Source: a virus. Taken from it: a DNA stretch of 41,055 nt. Positions 13,263 to 21,278 of this stretch are shown here, piece after piece (the first letter of the stretch is position 1; each line of letters starts with the position of its first letter). The DNA lies in the IMG/VR virus record IMGVR_UViG_3300033153_010161, positions 1 to 41,055 of that record. The stretch is one strand, 5' to 3'. The notes below the pieces were generated by a model that worked only from the letters and a program-made list of their open reading frames with translations, made no database searches and was not told the origin of the DNA. The translations under genes were made by a program, and so were the position numbers.

Positions 13263-13738
13263 CAGAAGGGGCACGCCTCGATCTCGAGGCTGCTGGTCGC
13301 GTCGCAGCCGCCGGTCCGGTCGTAGGTGCCCTCCGGATCCCCGGCGTCGAAGGCCTTCTCCCCGGACCAGATCAGTGTATCCGACTGGCACCAGACCTCG
13401 ACCGTCCAGGTGCACCCGTCCAGGTACAGTCTCGTCGCGTCTCGGTCGAGTGCCTTGCCGTCGATCGACTGAGCGAACCCCGGGTCGCCCGGCCAGACGC
13501 AATCGGTCGGGGTCATGAACCACCCCAGCCAGCCGGGCGAGAATCCGTCCGGAGTGCACCCGCCGCAGGCCTCCAGGTCCCCGTCGGTGTAGTCGGCGAT
13601 CCCGTAACACCAGTTCAGACCGACCGGGCAGTCGCAGTCCTCGCAGCAGCAATCGTCCGCGAGGGCCTGCTCGCCGTCATCGCCCACGAGCAGCTCCTCG
13701 CCGTCGTCGCCGGTCAGTTGAATCTCACCGTCGGCCAT
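13262..13738 (-). CDS. Cysteine-rich acidic protein of the tail region
   Basis: A 158-residue protein from ATG 13738. An acidic leader (LTGDDGEELLVGDDGEQALA) is followed by the unusual cluster DDCCCEDCDCPVGLNWCYG, then Trp/Gly/Cys-rich sequence with GWLGWFMTPTDCVWPGDPG. It may be a disulfide-stabilised distal tail or receptor-binding protein. It is coupled to the next Cys-rich gene. No family recognised. Confidence 0.6.
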   Translation of the reverse strand: MADGEIQLTGDDGEELLVGDDGEQALADDCCCEDCDCPVGLNWCYGIADYTDGDLEACGGCTPDGFSPGWLGWFMTPTDCVWPGDPGFAQSIDGKALDRDATRLYLDGCTWTVEVWCQSDTLIWSGEKAFDAGDPEGTYDRTGGCDATSSLEIEACPF

Positions 13739-13753
13739 GATCGCTCTTCCGGG

Positions 13754-14437
13754 TTAGGGGCAGTCGGTCCGCACCGCCGCCACTTCGCCGGCGTCCCACA
13801 GCACCAGCGACTTGTCCGCGGCGTAGAACGCCGTGCCGTAGCCGCTCCCGGCGACCGTCTTCCCGGACGACCGCCGCGGCTTGGCCGGGCTGGCGTCCGT
13901 CGCCAACTCCGTCTCGTCGAGGTCCTTGACCGTGTAGCTGAAACTGCAGGCGGTGTCTTTCGTGCCGGCGCTCCCGCCGGTCTGAGTCACACTGACGGCG
14001 AACAGTTCCCCAACGGGGACCCCGCGGACTTCGTTGGCGTCGTAGAGGTGGACGACCGAGTCGGCGCCCCAGTACGCCACCCCCTCGACGCCCGCGCCGT
14101 CGGCGGGCGGGCAGACCATCGCCCCGGTCGCGGGCCGACCGATCTCCGGCGTCATCGCCTCGCCCAGCAGCACCCCGCCGGCCGTCGAGCTCGTCGCGTC
14201 CAGCGTTCGCACGGTGTAGGTCCGGTCGCACTGCGTCGCGGCGGTGCCGTCGGTCGTCCCCCCGTCCTGCCAGACGAGCACTGCGAAGTGCGCCCCGCGC
14301 TGCGTCTCCTGGTTGACGTGCCGGCGGGCGGCGCCCAGGCCGCCCAGCCGTCCGGTGAGTTTCTCGACGGTCCGCAGCGCCGCCTGGAGCTGCGCGACGG
14401 CGGCGGCGTCCAGTGCGAAGAGGGTTTGCTCAGCCAT
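13754..14437 (-). CDS. Tail-associated hypothetical protein
   Basis: A 227-residue protein starting at ATG 14437 (MAEQTLFALDAAAVAQLQAA). A short N-terminal helix with LRTVEKLTGRLGGLG, possibly a trimerising coil, leads into a beta-rich body with paired motifs CDRTYTVRTLDATS and CSFSYTVKDLDETELATDAS, and VAYWGADSVVHLYDANEVRG. The two repeated YTV(R/K)(T/D)LD units suggest a duplicated domain. The layout resembles a tail fibre or distal tail protein, but I do not recognise the family. Confidence 0.6.
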   Translation of the reverse strand: MAEQTLFALDAAAVAQLQAALRTVEKLTGRLGGLGAARRHVNQETQRGAHFAVLVWQDGGTTDGTAATQCDRTYTVRTLDATSSTAGGVLLGEAMTPEIGRPATGAMVCPPADGAGVEGVAYWGADSVVHLYDANEVRGVPVGELFAVSVTQTGGSAGTKDTACSFSYTVKDLDETELATDASPAKPRRSSGKTVAGSGYGTAFYAADKSLVLWDAGEVAAVRTDCP

Positions 14438-14460
14438 GGCTTCTCCCGGTTGCCAAAAAC

Positions 14461-15372
14461 CTACGGCTTCGCCGCCGACAGCACCATGCGCTCGGCCAGG
14501 CTCAGGTTCGCCACCGCCAGGGTGACGTAGGCCGGGTCCATCCGCAGCTTCGCGCCCGGCTTCCAGTTCACCGTCCCGCCGGCCCCGATCGACCGGCTCC
14601 GCGTGGACTGCAGGCAGTCGGTCGTGCCGCCGTTGAAGTTCGCGTCGACGACGTCGCCGCCGTTGAGGTAGCAGGTCGCCCCGGCCTCGATGCTGTAGGT
14701 GGCGATCGTGTCGCCGTCGGCCTCGACCGTCAGCGTCCCGGCGTCCACGACGATCTCGCACCCGGCGGGTGCGTTCTCGACGACCGTCTCGCCGCCGGCG
14801 CAGACCAGCTTGTTGTAGGTGACGCCCTCGCCGACGAACACCTTCGCGTCGCTTCGGCCGCCGCTGTGGGTCACGTGGATCTCGTCGACGCTGCTGGTCT
14901 CGCCGGGCGCCCCGACGGCGATCCCGACGCTGCCCTTGCGGACCCGGACGATCGCGTCCGGCTCGTCGATCAGCAGACGGCACGGCGGCTTGTCCGCGTC
15001 GGTCGGACTCACGGCGGTGTTGTAGACGTCGACCTCGGCGGCGATCGACCCGCTGCGGGCCTTGAGGTCCAGGTGGATCCGGCCGGACCCGCTCGGCGTG
15101 CCGGTCCCGTAGTGGTGCCCGATCCGCGTCACGCCGGGCGTGCCGAGCTGCCAGGCGGCCGTCGCGGTCCCGATGGTGCCGGTGTAGCTCTGGGCGATCT
15201 CGAGCACCGCCGGGTTGATCGCGGCCAGCGCGGCGAGATTCGTGCTCGGCCCGGCGGTCGCCAGGAACTCGAAAACGACCGTGTCGTCGCTGACGGGCGC
15301 GCCGTTGCTCCAGTTGGATGCGTTGGCCGGGTCGCCGTCGGCGGCGCCTCCCGTCCAGGTGGTGGTCTTCAT
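14461..15372 (-). CDS. Beta-rich tail appendage protein
   Basis: A 303-residue protein from ATG 15372. It begins MKTTTWTGGAADGDPANASN followed by WSNGAPVSDDTVVF, a start like those of beta-helix or autotransporter-type repeat proteins. Regular short strands rich in Gly, Val, Thr and Asp run throughout, e.g. VVENAPAGCEIVVDAGTLTV. It probably forms a beta-solenoid tail spike or fibre. It is followed by a 23-base gap to the next tail gene. Confidence 0.65.
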   Translation of the reverse strand: MKTTTWTGGAADGDPANASNWSNGAPVSDDTVVFEFLATAGPSTNLAALAAINPAVLEIAQSYTGTIGTATAAWQLGTPGVTRIGHHYGTGTPSGSGRIHLDLKARSGSIAAEVDVYNTAVSPTDADKPPCRLLIDEPDAIVRVRKGSVGIAVGAPGETSSVDEIHVTHSGGRSDAKVFVGEGVTYNKLVCAGGETVVENAPAGCEIVVDAGTLTVEADGDTIATYSIEAGATCYLNGGDVVDANFNGGTTDCLQSTRSRSIGAGGTVNWKPGAKLRMDPAYVTLAVANLSLAERMVLSAAKP

Positions 15373-15388
15373 GGTCGTCTCTCCCGGT

Positions 15389-16279
15389 CTACGGAAGCCG
15401 CAGCGGCTCCCAGCTGACGAGCTTGTACTTCGGTCTCAGGATCCAGTGCACGGGGGTGTAGGGGTACTCCAGCTCGGTCCCGTCCTCGGCCAGCAGGGCC
15501 GGCTCGCTGACGAGGTTGCCCTGGCCGTCGCGGATGGCCTTGTGCTGGACGTTCCCGTCGCCGTCGAGGTAGCGGCTGCGGAAGCCGCGGTTGGCGATCC
15601 GCCAGTACCAGGTGAAGCTGCCCTCCACGGTGTCCTCGGGCGTCAGCGGTCCGATCAGCACCTCGTAGGTCTTCGGGTAGTAGACCAGCTCGCCGTGGTA
15701 CCGCTGCTCGATGAGGATCGGTCGCATCCGGCACCGCCCGGGGCGGAACCCGTGCCACGGTTCGGCGTTCAGACTGTCGTCGTAGAGGCTCTCGGCGTGG
15801 GCGTCGGCGTCGGCCTCGTTGCGGACGCAGCGGTACACGCGGATCAGCGCCTCCTTCGTCAGGGGCGGGTCGAACGCGTCCCCGGCGGTGTTGGTCAGCG
15901 CCGCCCCGGTCACGTCGGCCTCGACCGGCTCGACGGAGCTGGTGTAGCCCCAGCTCACCTCGGGCCGCTCGTCGAGCGGGTTATGCCCGCCGCCGCCTCC
16001 GCCGCCGCCGCCGTCGCCGCCGCCGGGCGTCTCGGGCGGGCGGTACTGGACCGTCACCTCGTAGTACAGCGGCCCGACCGTCCGGACGCTCGGCTCCTCG
16101 GCGATCAGCCACTCGTCCCCCGCGTAGGCCTGGCCCTTGCGGGGGATCCCCGCGGCCCGCTTGGCCGTCAGGACATCGTCGCCGGCCGGGTCGTCGCAGA
16201 GGACCGTCCAGGCCTCGGTGACGCGCCCGCCGGCGGCGGCCGCCCGCGACCAGCTCTTCTTGACGTTGACCACGCTCAT
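15389..16279 (-). CDS. Tail protein downstream of tape measure
   Basis: A 296-residue protein from ATG 16279 behind GAGAGCGAGAG. N-terminal 75 residues include WLIAEEPSVRTVGPLYYEVT; a Gly tract (residues about 86-98) then separates a second domain with VSWGYTSSVEPVEADVTG and WYWRIANRGFRSRYLDGDG and VHWILRPKYKLVSWEPLRLP. Position right after the tape measure suits a distal tail protein. The two-domain build around a poly-Gly hinge is clear; the exact role is inferred. Confidence 0.65.
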   Translation of the reverse strand: MSVVNVKKSWSRAAAAGGRVTEAWTVLCDDPAGDDVLTAKRAAGIPRKGQAYAGDEWLIAEEPSVRTVGPLYYEVTVQYRPPETPGGGDGGGGGGGGGHNPLDERPEVSWGYTSSVEPVEADVTGAALTNTAGDAFDPPLTKEALIRVYRCVRNEADADAHAESLYDDSLNAEPWHGFRPGRCRMRPILIEQRYHGELVYYPKTYEVLIGPLTPEDTVEGSFTWYWRIANRGFRSRYLDGDGNVQHKAIRDGQGNLVSEPALLAEDGTELEYPYTPVHWILRPKYKLVSWEPLRLP

Positions 16280-16293
16280 CGGTCTCTCGCTCT

Positions 16294-18087
16294 CTAGTTC
16301 AGGCTCGCCACGGCCAGGTGCAGGGCCGGGCGGTTGCCCAGGGCCTCGATCCCGCGCGCGATGTCGCCCGTGTCCCTCTTCACCGCCTCGGTGGCCTTGG
16401 CCGCCCGGGCGGTGTTGTTCGCCGTCGCCCTCGCCGCATCGGCCCCTCGCCCCGGCAGCCGCGTCAGGAACCGGCTCTCGAAGGCCGCCCCGGCCGACGC
16501 CCGGACGATCTCTCGCCCGCCGGTCGATGTCTTCTTCTTCGCCTTCTCGGCGCTGCGGCGGATCGCCTGGCGGACCTCCTCGGCCTTCATCTGACGCAGC
16601 AGGGCGAGCTTCGCCTCGTTGCCGGCGGCCCGCTCGAACTCGGCCTTGTAGCGCAGGTCGATCAGGGCCAGGTCGCGCTTCGTCGCGTCGCGGATCCCCC
16701 GCGCCCGGATCTCCGCCAGCCGTCGCTGCAGTCCGCGCAGGGCCTTGGTCTCGGCGTCGGCCTTGGCCCGGGCCGCATCGGCGGCTTGTTTCTTGGCGGC
16801 CTTGACGGCGTCGGCGGCGGCCTCGGCGGTCGCCTGCTTGAGCAGCTTCTTCTCCGCCGCGATCCTCCGCTTGATCCACTGGACCCGGCCGGCCGCCTCC
16901 TCGCGCAGGTGCGGCTCGATGTCCTCGTCCCGGGCCGTCTCCTCCTCGTGCTTCATCAGCCGTCGCCGCGCGGCGATGAGGGCCTCGAGCGCCGCCTTGC
17001 GGCCCGCAGCGGTGGTCGCGTCGCCGAGTTCCTTCTGCGCACCCTTGACGCCCTGGAGCATCCGGAAGAAGGTCTTCGCCTCGACGCGGAGCGCGACCAT
17101 CCTCGCCTTGGCCTTGGCGGCCGTCGCGGCGGCGTAGGCGAACCCCGCGGCCAGGATCACCAGGGGCCCGGCGGCCAGCGCCGTCGCCGCGGTGGCCACC
17201 CCCGCGCTGGCGACCTTCGTCGCGATCAGGGCGGTCCGGACGCCCCCGAGCAGCCCGATGAAGCCCCGCACCCCGGCGATGAGCTTCGGGGCCAGCCAGA
17301 TCCCCAGCAGCACCTTCCCGAGCGTCTTGGCCGTGTCGATCAGCGCCGCCACCTCCTCGTCGCTCAGCTCACCCAGGATCTCCGTCAGCGAGATCGCCGA
17401 CTCGATCCACCGCGCGAAGGCCGGCCCCATCCGCTCGCCCACCTGCTCGAGCAGGTCGCCGAAGCGTGCCCCCAGTCGCTTGGCCGACCCGCCCAGCCGC
17501 AGCGCCTCGCCCCGCGCCTGGGCGAACCCGGCCGCCGCGGCCCGTTGGATGATCGCGAGCTGCTCGGTCGCGTCGGTCGTCGACCGCAGGGCGGGGATGT
17601 ACCGCCGCAGCATGGTAAACTCGCCCTGGTGCGCCAGGGTGACGTAGCGGGTGGCGGTGGCCACGTCCATCCGGAGGGCCTTGGCCAGGCCGATCGACTG
17701 GCGGGTGTAGAGCTCGATCTGGTCGCCGGTCGCCCCGAGGTTCACCGCCTGGGTCATCAGCCCCATCACGAACTCGTCGCCGTAGACCGTCAGACGCTGG
17801 AACCGCGCCGCGGCCGCCTCGAGTTGGGGCAGCAGCTTGTCGGCGTCCTGGCCCGTCGATCGCAGCGCGTCGCCGAGCCCGCCGACGGCCTCCTCCTGGG
17901 TCGCGAATGCGCTCATGGTCTTCCGCGCCAGGCGGACCAGGCTCAGACCGCCCAGCGCCCCGACCGCGGCGGTCCGCAGGTTGAAGAACGCCCGGCTCAG
18001 ACGCCGGCTGCTCCCCTCGACCTGCCCGAAGATCCGGCTGGCCCGGTCGCGGCCCCGGATCACCACGTCGACGTTGCGTTTCGCCAT
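16294..18087 (-). CDS. Tail tape measure protein
   Basis: A 597-residue protein from ATG 18087, 14 bases after the frameshifted chaperone stop, with GGGAGCG as ribosome site. It begins MAKRNVDVVIRGRDRASRIF, typical of tape measures, and continues with long helical stretches. Hydrophobic segments appear at about residues 270-345 (VLLGIWLAPKLIAGVRGFIG and GPLVILAAGFAYAAATAAKA). The second half is a Lys/Arg/Ala/Glu coiled coil. It sets tail length; 597 residues would suit a tail of roughly 90 nm by the usual 0.15 nm per residue rule. Confidence 0.85.
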   Translation of the reverse strand: MAKRNVDVVIRGRDRASRIFGQVEGSSRRLSRAFFNLRTAAVGALGGLSLVRLARKTMSAFATQEEAVGGLGDALRSTGQDADKLLPQLEAAAARFQRLTVYGDEFVMGLMTQAVNLGATGDQIELYTRQSIGLAKALRMDVATATRYVTLAHQGEFTMLRRYIPALRSTTDATEQLAIIQRAAAAGFAQARGEALRLGGSAKRLGARFGDLLEQVGERMGPAFARWIESAISLTEILGELSDEEVAALIDTAKTLGKVLLGIWLAPKLIAGVRGFIGLLGGVRTALIATKVASAGVATAATALAAGPLVILAAGFAYAAATAAKAKARMVALRVEAKTFFRMLQGVKGAQKELGDATTAAGRKAALEALIAARRRLMKHEEETARDEDIEPHLREEAAGRVQWIKRRIAAEKKLLKQATAEAAADAVKAAKKQAADAARAKADAETKALRGLQRRLAEIRARGIRDATKRDLALIDLRYKAEFERAAGNEAKLALLRQMKAEEVRQAIRRSAEKAKKKTSTGGREIVRASAGAAFESRFLTRLPGRGADAARATANNTARAAKATEAVKRDTGDIARGIEALGNRPALHLAVASLN

Positions 18088-18100
18088 CGGTCGCGCTCCC

Positions 18101-18478
18101 TTAGCTGCGCCGCATCGCTTCCGCTTCCATCTCGGCCCGGTTCGCCGCCCGCTCGGCCCACACGAACAGGCAGGCCTCGACGAAGCACGCCGCCTGGTCC
18201 AGCGTCCCGCCGGCCACCGGCAGGGCGCCCTTGGCGGCCATCGTCGCACAGTCCAGCAGCCGCCACACGTCGGCCGTCACCCGCTCGAGCGGGCAGCTCG
18301 TCAGCTCGAAGCGCCCTCGGCCGGCGCAGTGCTTGCATCCGCTGACGCCGCCCCCGCAGAAACACTCGAAGACGGCGGGCTCTCGTGCGCTGGGCCCGTG
18401 GGGGCAGTCGCCGCCGCTGCGGTCGCCGCAGGGCCCTCTGCAGATCCGCCCGTGCTCGTGGGCGACGGCGACTCGGAT
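18101..18478 (-). CDS. Tail assembly chaperone extension, made by -1 frameshift (gpGT-like)
   Basis: I read this frame by hand; it has no ATG of its own in the right place. After the slippery GGGAAAA at 18484-18478 the -1 frame gives IRVAVAHEHGRICRGPCGDR, then SGGDCPHGP, AVFECFCGGGVSGCKHCAGR and LTSCPLERVTADVWRLLD, ending MEAEAMRRS at TAA 18101. The Cys pairs suggest zinc. The C-terminal part GALPVAGGTLDQAACFVEA is a pattern I associate with planctomycete phage proteins at this site. Fused to the upstream 117 residues it would make a 242-residue gpGT-like chaperone. Stop is 14 bases before the tape measure. Confidence 0.75.
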   Translation of the reverse strand: MRVAVAHEHGRICRGPCGDRSGGDCPHGPSAREPAVFECFCGGGVSGCKHCAGRGRFELTSCPLERVTADVWRLLDCATMAAKGALPVAGGTLDQAACFVEACLFVWAERAANRAEMEAEAMRRS

Positions 18479-18828
18479 TTTCCCAGCTCGGCGGGCCTCG
18501 GCCCCTGCTGGGTCAGCAGCGCCATGAACAGCTCGATCGCCTCCTCGAGGGTCAGCACGTCGATCATCGAGGTCGCTTCGGCCAGATCCATCCGCTCGGT
18601 GCCGACGACGTGGCGGTCGAGGACCTCGAAGAGCCGCCGCATCGTCGCGGCGGCCTCGCCCTCGAGCTTGCCCGACTGCAGCGCGTCGACCTGGTCGGAG
18701 ATCTCCATCAGCTCGAGCTGCTCGCGGCCGGTCAGATACCGCGTCACGAACGTCGGCCGCGGCCCTTCGCCCTCGTCGCTTTGCAGCACATAGCGGAACC
18801 GCTGCTTCGGGTCACACGCGATCGGCAC
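18301..18828 (-). CDS. Tail assembly chaperone, short form (gpG-like)
   Basis: A 175-residue protein from ATG 18828. Residues 1-115 look folded and helical: RPTFVTRYLTGREQLELMEI, MRRLFEVLDRHVVG and LTLEEAIELFMALLTQQG. After the slippery site at residue 117 the zero frame becomes Ser/Thr/Ala/Pro-rich filler, which fits an overlap zone where the -1 frame matters. It sits between the tail tube and tape measure genes, the usual chaperone place. It should coat the tape measure during tail assembly and is lost from the mature tail. Confidence 0.8.
   Translation of the reverse strand: MPIACDPKQRFRYVLQSDEGEGPRPTFVTRYLTGREQLELMEISDQVDALQSGKLEGEAAATMRRLFEVLDRHVVGTERMDLAEATSMIDVLTLEEAIELFMALLTQQGPRPAELGKSESPSPTSTGGSAEGPAATAAAATAPTGPAHESPPSSSVSAGAASADASTAPAEGASS
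18478..18484 (-). promoter_or_regulatory. Slippery heptamer GGGAAAA for -1 ribosomal frameshift
   Basis: In the frame of the chaperone gene the bases read CTG GGA AAA, i.e. G GGA AAA, which fits X XXY YYZ. Lambda uses GGGAAAG at the same place between gpG and gpT. Downstream the zero frame is low-complexity Ser/Ala/Pro, and the -1 frame encodes the conserved Cys-rich domain. Confidence 0.75.
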
Positions 18829-18861
18829 GTCTCACGCTCCTGTCTCCTGCCGGTAGGCAGG

Positions 18862-19812
18862 TCAGCTGAAGGTCACCGTCAGCTCATCCTCGCCGGCGTC
18901 GGCCGACCGGTTGAGTTGGAAGCTCAGCTCGTGGATCCCCACGCCGCCGCGGTCGCCGCCCTGGACGTTGGTCAGCTGGAACTTCGGCGCGTCGAGCTGG
19001 ATCAGGTTGCCGTCGGCGCTGCCGACGCCCAGCCGCAGCAGCAGGGCCCGCTCGGTCGGGTTCAGCCAGTCGGCGTGCGGGTCGGCCGAAGCGATCAGCG
19101 TCGACTCGGGGTTCAGCGTCCCGGTCACACGCCGGTTGACGATGACGGCCGAGTGGTACCCGGTCAGGTCCGTCGCGTCTTCGCGCAGCACCACCTCGTT
19201 GCCCAGGTCGACCGTCACCTCGGCGACCTTCGGCGTCCACGACCCGATCGTCAGCGCGCTGCTGGCGAACCGCCGCGGCAGCGTGCTCGGGTAGTTCGGC
19301 GCCAACAGGGCCACGTCGGACGGCTGGACCCACAGCCCGGTGAAGGTGAACTCGATGCGTGCCGGCCGGCCGGCGGTGAACCGCATCACCGCGTTGCCCA
19401 TGCAGCCGCGGAGGACCTTCAGCAGCCCGTCCTCGTACACGCCGATCGTCAGCGTCTTGGCGTTGCTGCCGGCGGCCTCGGGCGGTCGGCTGTCGAGCTT
19501 GAAGATGTCGGAGTCGTCGTAGAGGCCGCAGGCGGGCAGGAAGGTGCTCGCCCATGCCGGCACCGGCGCCCCGACGCTGCCGCTCCCGACGACCTCGACG
19601 GCGAAGGTCGCCTGTCCGCCTCGTGCGCCGGGCACACCGGCCAGGGGGCTCGTGGCGCCCTGTCCGTCCCGCTCGTTGAACTCGACGTTCGGCTGGGTCT
19701 GCGGCTCGAACACGTTGAAGGCCGCCTCGGACGCGCTGAGCGCCTCGGCGGTCCCGGGGGTGTCCTCGATCTTCGCCGCCATCACGCGGCGCCTCGTCAG
19801 TAGTGGGCTCAT
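18862..19812 (-). CDS. Major tail tube protein
   Basis: A 316-residue protein from ATG 19812 behind AAGGAGCAACCG. It starts MSPLLTRRRVMAAKIEDTPG followed by TAEALSASEAAFNVF, the opening common in phage tail tube proteins, and has a beta-rich body with RIEFTFTGLWVQPSD, RVTGTLNPESTLIASA and a C-terminal strand ELSFQLNRS. Together with the terminator upstream and chaperone downstream this is the expected position of the tube. It forms the stacked hexameric tube of a non-contractile tail; no sheath gene is present. Confidence 0.8.
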   Translation of the reverse strand: MSPLLTRRRVMAAKIEDTPGTAEALSASEAAFNVFEPQTQPNVEFNERDGQGATSPLAGVPGARGGQATFAVEVVGSGSVGAPVPAWASTFLPACGLYDDSDIFKLDSRPPEAAGSNAKTLTIGVYEDGLLKVLRGCMGNAVMRFTAGRPARIEFTFTGLWVQPSDVALLAPNYPSTLPRRFASSALTIGSWTPKVAEVTVDLGNEVVLREDATDLTGYHSAVIVNRRVTGTLNPESTLIASADPHADWLNPTERALLLRLGVGSADGNLIQLDAPKFQLTNVQGGDRGGVGIHELSFQLNRSADAGEDELTVTFS

Positions 19813-19851
19813 CGGTTGCTCCTTCTGCCTGTCGGCAGGTTCTCGTGGCCC

Positions 19852-20328
19852 CTACCGGGCCGTGTACGGGTCGTCCTCATCGGTCCTGTAGCGCACAGCC
19901 GGTCGGACCGTCACGATTTCGTAGCCGCCGTCGATGCTGCGGTAGTACCGCGGCGGCAGCATCCGGGTGTCGAGGGCCAGCTCGCTCCGCTGCGGGTCGG
20001 CCATGATCGCCTTGGCGCAGTCGGCCGCCAGGCGGTTCAGCACGGTGTCGATCGCCTCGGCCGCGTCCTCGGAGGTGCTCACGAAGATCTCGACCTCGAA
20101 GGGCTGCTCCCAGGCGTCGGCGGCGGGGTTGCCCGGGTGGCTCAGCTCCTCGTCCTCGTCCGGGTCGTCCTGGGTCAGCACGGCGACGAGGTGTCCGGGC
20201 CCGTCGTCGTTTCCGGCGGTCGGCCGCTTCACGTCGGCGAGGCTGTAGTGGTAGCCGTTGGCGGTGGTCACCGTCTCGAGGACGGTCACCAGGTCCACGG
20301 CGATCTGCTCGACGATCGGCTCGCTCAT
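19852..20328 (-). CDS. Tail terminator protein (gpU-like)
   Basis: A 158-residue protein with ATG 20328 overlapping the upstream stop (ATGA) and GGAGCCGCCG as ribosome site. It has the alpha/beta pattern of tail terminators: MSEPIVEQIAVDLVTVLETV, HLVAVLTQDD, FEVEIFVSTSEDAAEAIDTV and YEIVTVRPAVRYRTDEDDPY. It sits between minor tail protein Z and the tail tube, the usual terminator slot. It would cap the tail and join it to the head. Confidence 0.75.
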   Translation of the reverse strand: MSEPIVEQIAVDLVTVLETVTTANGYHYSLADVKRPTAGNDDGPGHLVAVLTQDDPDEDEELSHPGNPAADAWEQPFEVEIFVSTSEDAAEAIDTVLNRLAADCAKAIMADPQRSELALDTRMLPPRYYRSIDGGYEIVTVRPAVRYRTDEDDPYTAR

Positions 20329-20891
20329 CGGCGGCTCCTCTCCAGGACCAGGCCCACCTGGGCGTCGACGAACCGCTCGAGGTCGACCCCGGCGGCGCTG
20401 AGGATCTCGGCGGCCAGGCGTGCGGGCCCCTCGAAGACGCCCATCACCGACGGGCCTCGCTTCTCGCCGACCGGCAGTCGCGGCCGGTCGCGGCGTTCGT
20501 AGGCGCCCTCGTGTCCGCCCGGCATCGTCGCCAGGAAGCCCCGCGCGATCCGCTTGCGGCCGGCGGCCCGGCTGATGCGGTAGGTCACGCCCCGGCGGGT
20601 CTGTCGGGCCCCGAAGCGTGCCAGCGCGAACCGCTTGCCGCCGATGGTCAGGACGGCCGTCCACTTGCGGTAGGTCGCCCGGCGGAGCTTCAGCTGGTCG
20701 CGCACGTCCTTCTGCCTCAGCGTCACCAGTTTCGCCACCCGTCGGGTCACTCGCGTCCGTGCGCCGGCGGCGGCCTTGTTGATCGCCCGGCTCATCACCT
20801 TCGGCAGCGCGTTGGGCACGTCCCGCAGCAGCCGCTGGACCCGCGCGATGTCGCGGCGGTCGAACTGGATGTCGATGTCGGGCGCGGCCAT
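20325..20891 (-). CDS. Prophage minor tail protein Z-like
   Basis: A 188-residue basic protein from ATG 20891 (TGATG overlap). The opening IDIQFDRRDIARVQRLLRDV followed by AINKAAAGARTRVTRRVAKL matches the gpZ/minor tail protein Z family: an Ala-rich N-terminal helix, then a long run of Arg/Lys-rich strands such as RKWTAVLTIGGKRFALARF. gpZ acts in tail completion before head joining. Confidence 0.75.
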   Translation of the reverse strand: MAAPDIDIQFDRRDIARVQRLLRDVPNALPKVMSRAINKAAAGARTRVTRRVAKLVTLRQKDVRDQLKLRRATYRKWTAVLTIGGKRFALARFGARQTRRGVTYRISRAAGRKRIARGFLATMPGGHEGAYERRDRPRLPVGEKRGPSVMGVFEGPARLAAEILSAAGVDLERFVDAQVGLVLERSRR

Positions 20892-21226
20892 CAGCGGACC
20901 TCCACGGCGATCAGGCCGGCGTCCTGGCTGACCAGTCGGCTGATCTCTCGGCCGGCGAGGTCCCCGCCGACGCGTCGGGCCAGGTCGAGCTGGTCGCCTC
21001 CGGTGTCCAGCGTGTCCAGGTCGATCCCGGCGAGCGGGTCGTTGCGGGCGTAGACGGTCAGGCTCGGCGAGCGGCGGCTGGGGGCACCGTTGACGGCGGC
21101 GACGTCGTCGCGGTCGACGATGACGGTGATCGTCCGCGGCATCCCCGATCGGGGGCGGTAGATCGCCGTCTCGCCCCAGGCGGCCATCATCGTCAGCACT
21201 CCGGTTGTCTCGTCCACACTGCCCAT
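20891..21226 (-). CDS. Head-tail joining/adaptor protein
   Basis: A 111-residue protein from ATG 21226. It contains AAWGETAIYRPRSGMPRTIT, VIVDRDDVAAV and SLTVYARNDP, the beta-barrel pattern of small head-tail joining proteins near lambda gpFII. Its place directly before gpZ and the terminator supports this. The exact family is not certain. Confidence 0.6.
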   Translation of the reverse strand: MGSVDETTGVLTMMAAWGETAIYRPRSGMPRTITVIVDRDDVAAVNGAPSRRSPSLTVYARNDPLAGIDLDTLDTGGDQLDLARRVGGDLAGREISRLVSQDAGLIAVEVR

Positions 21227-21237
21227 GCCTCAGTCGC

Positions 21238-21258
21238 CTCTACCCTCTCACCTCTCAC
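21238..21258 (+). repeat. Heptamer repeats (CTCTCAC-type)
   Basis: CTCTACC-CTCTCAC-CTCTCAC is three 7-base units in the 51-base gap between the repeat-rich tail protein and the joining protein. Confidence 0.5.
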
Positions 21259-21260
21259 CT

Positions 21261-21278
21261 GCCGCCGCTTTCGGCGGC
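21261..21278 (-). terminator. Hairpin directly after tail protein stop
   Basis: GCCGCCG-CTTT-CGGCGGC is a perfect 7-bp stem with a 4-base loop touching the stop codon at 21280-21278. There is no U tract, so it may be an attenuator, an RNA-stability hairpin or a weak terminator. Confidence 0.4.

Noticed and set aside
19826-19840. Short CTGCC...GGCAG hairpins near 19830 and 18848 as terminators
   Set aside because: Stems are only five pairs with no U tract, and both are followed by ribosome sites of coupled tail genes.
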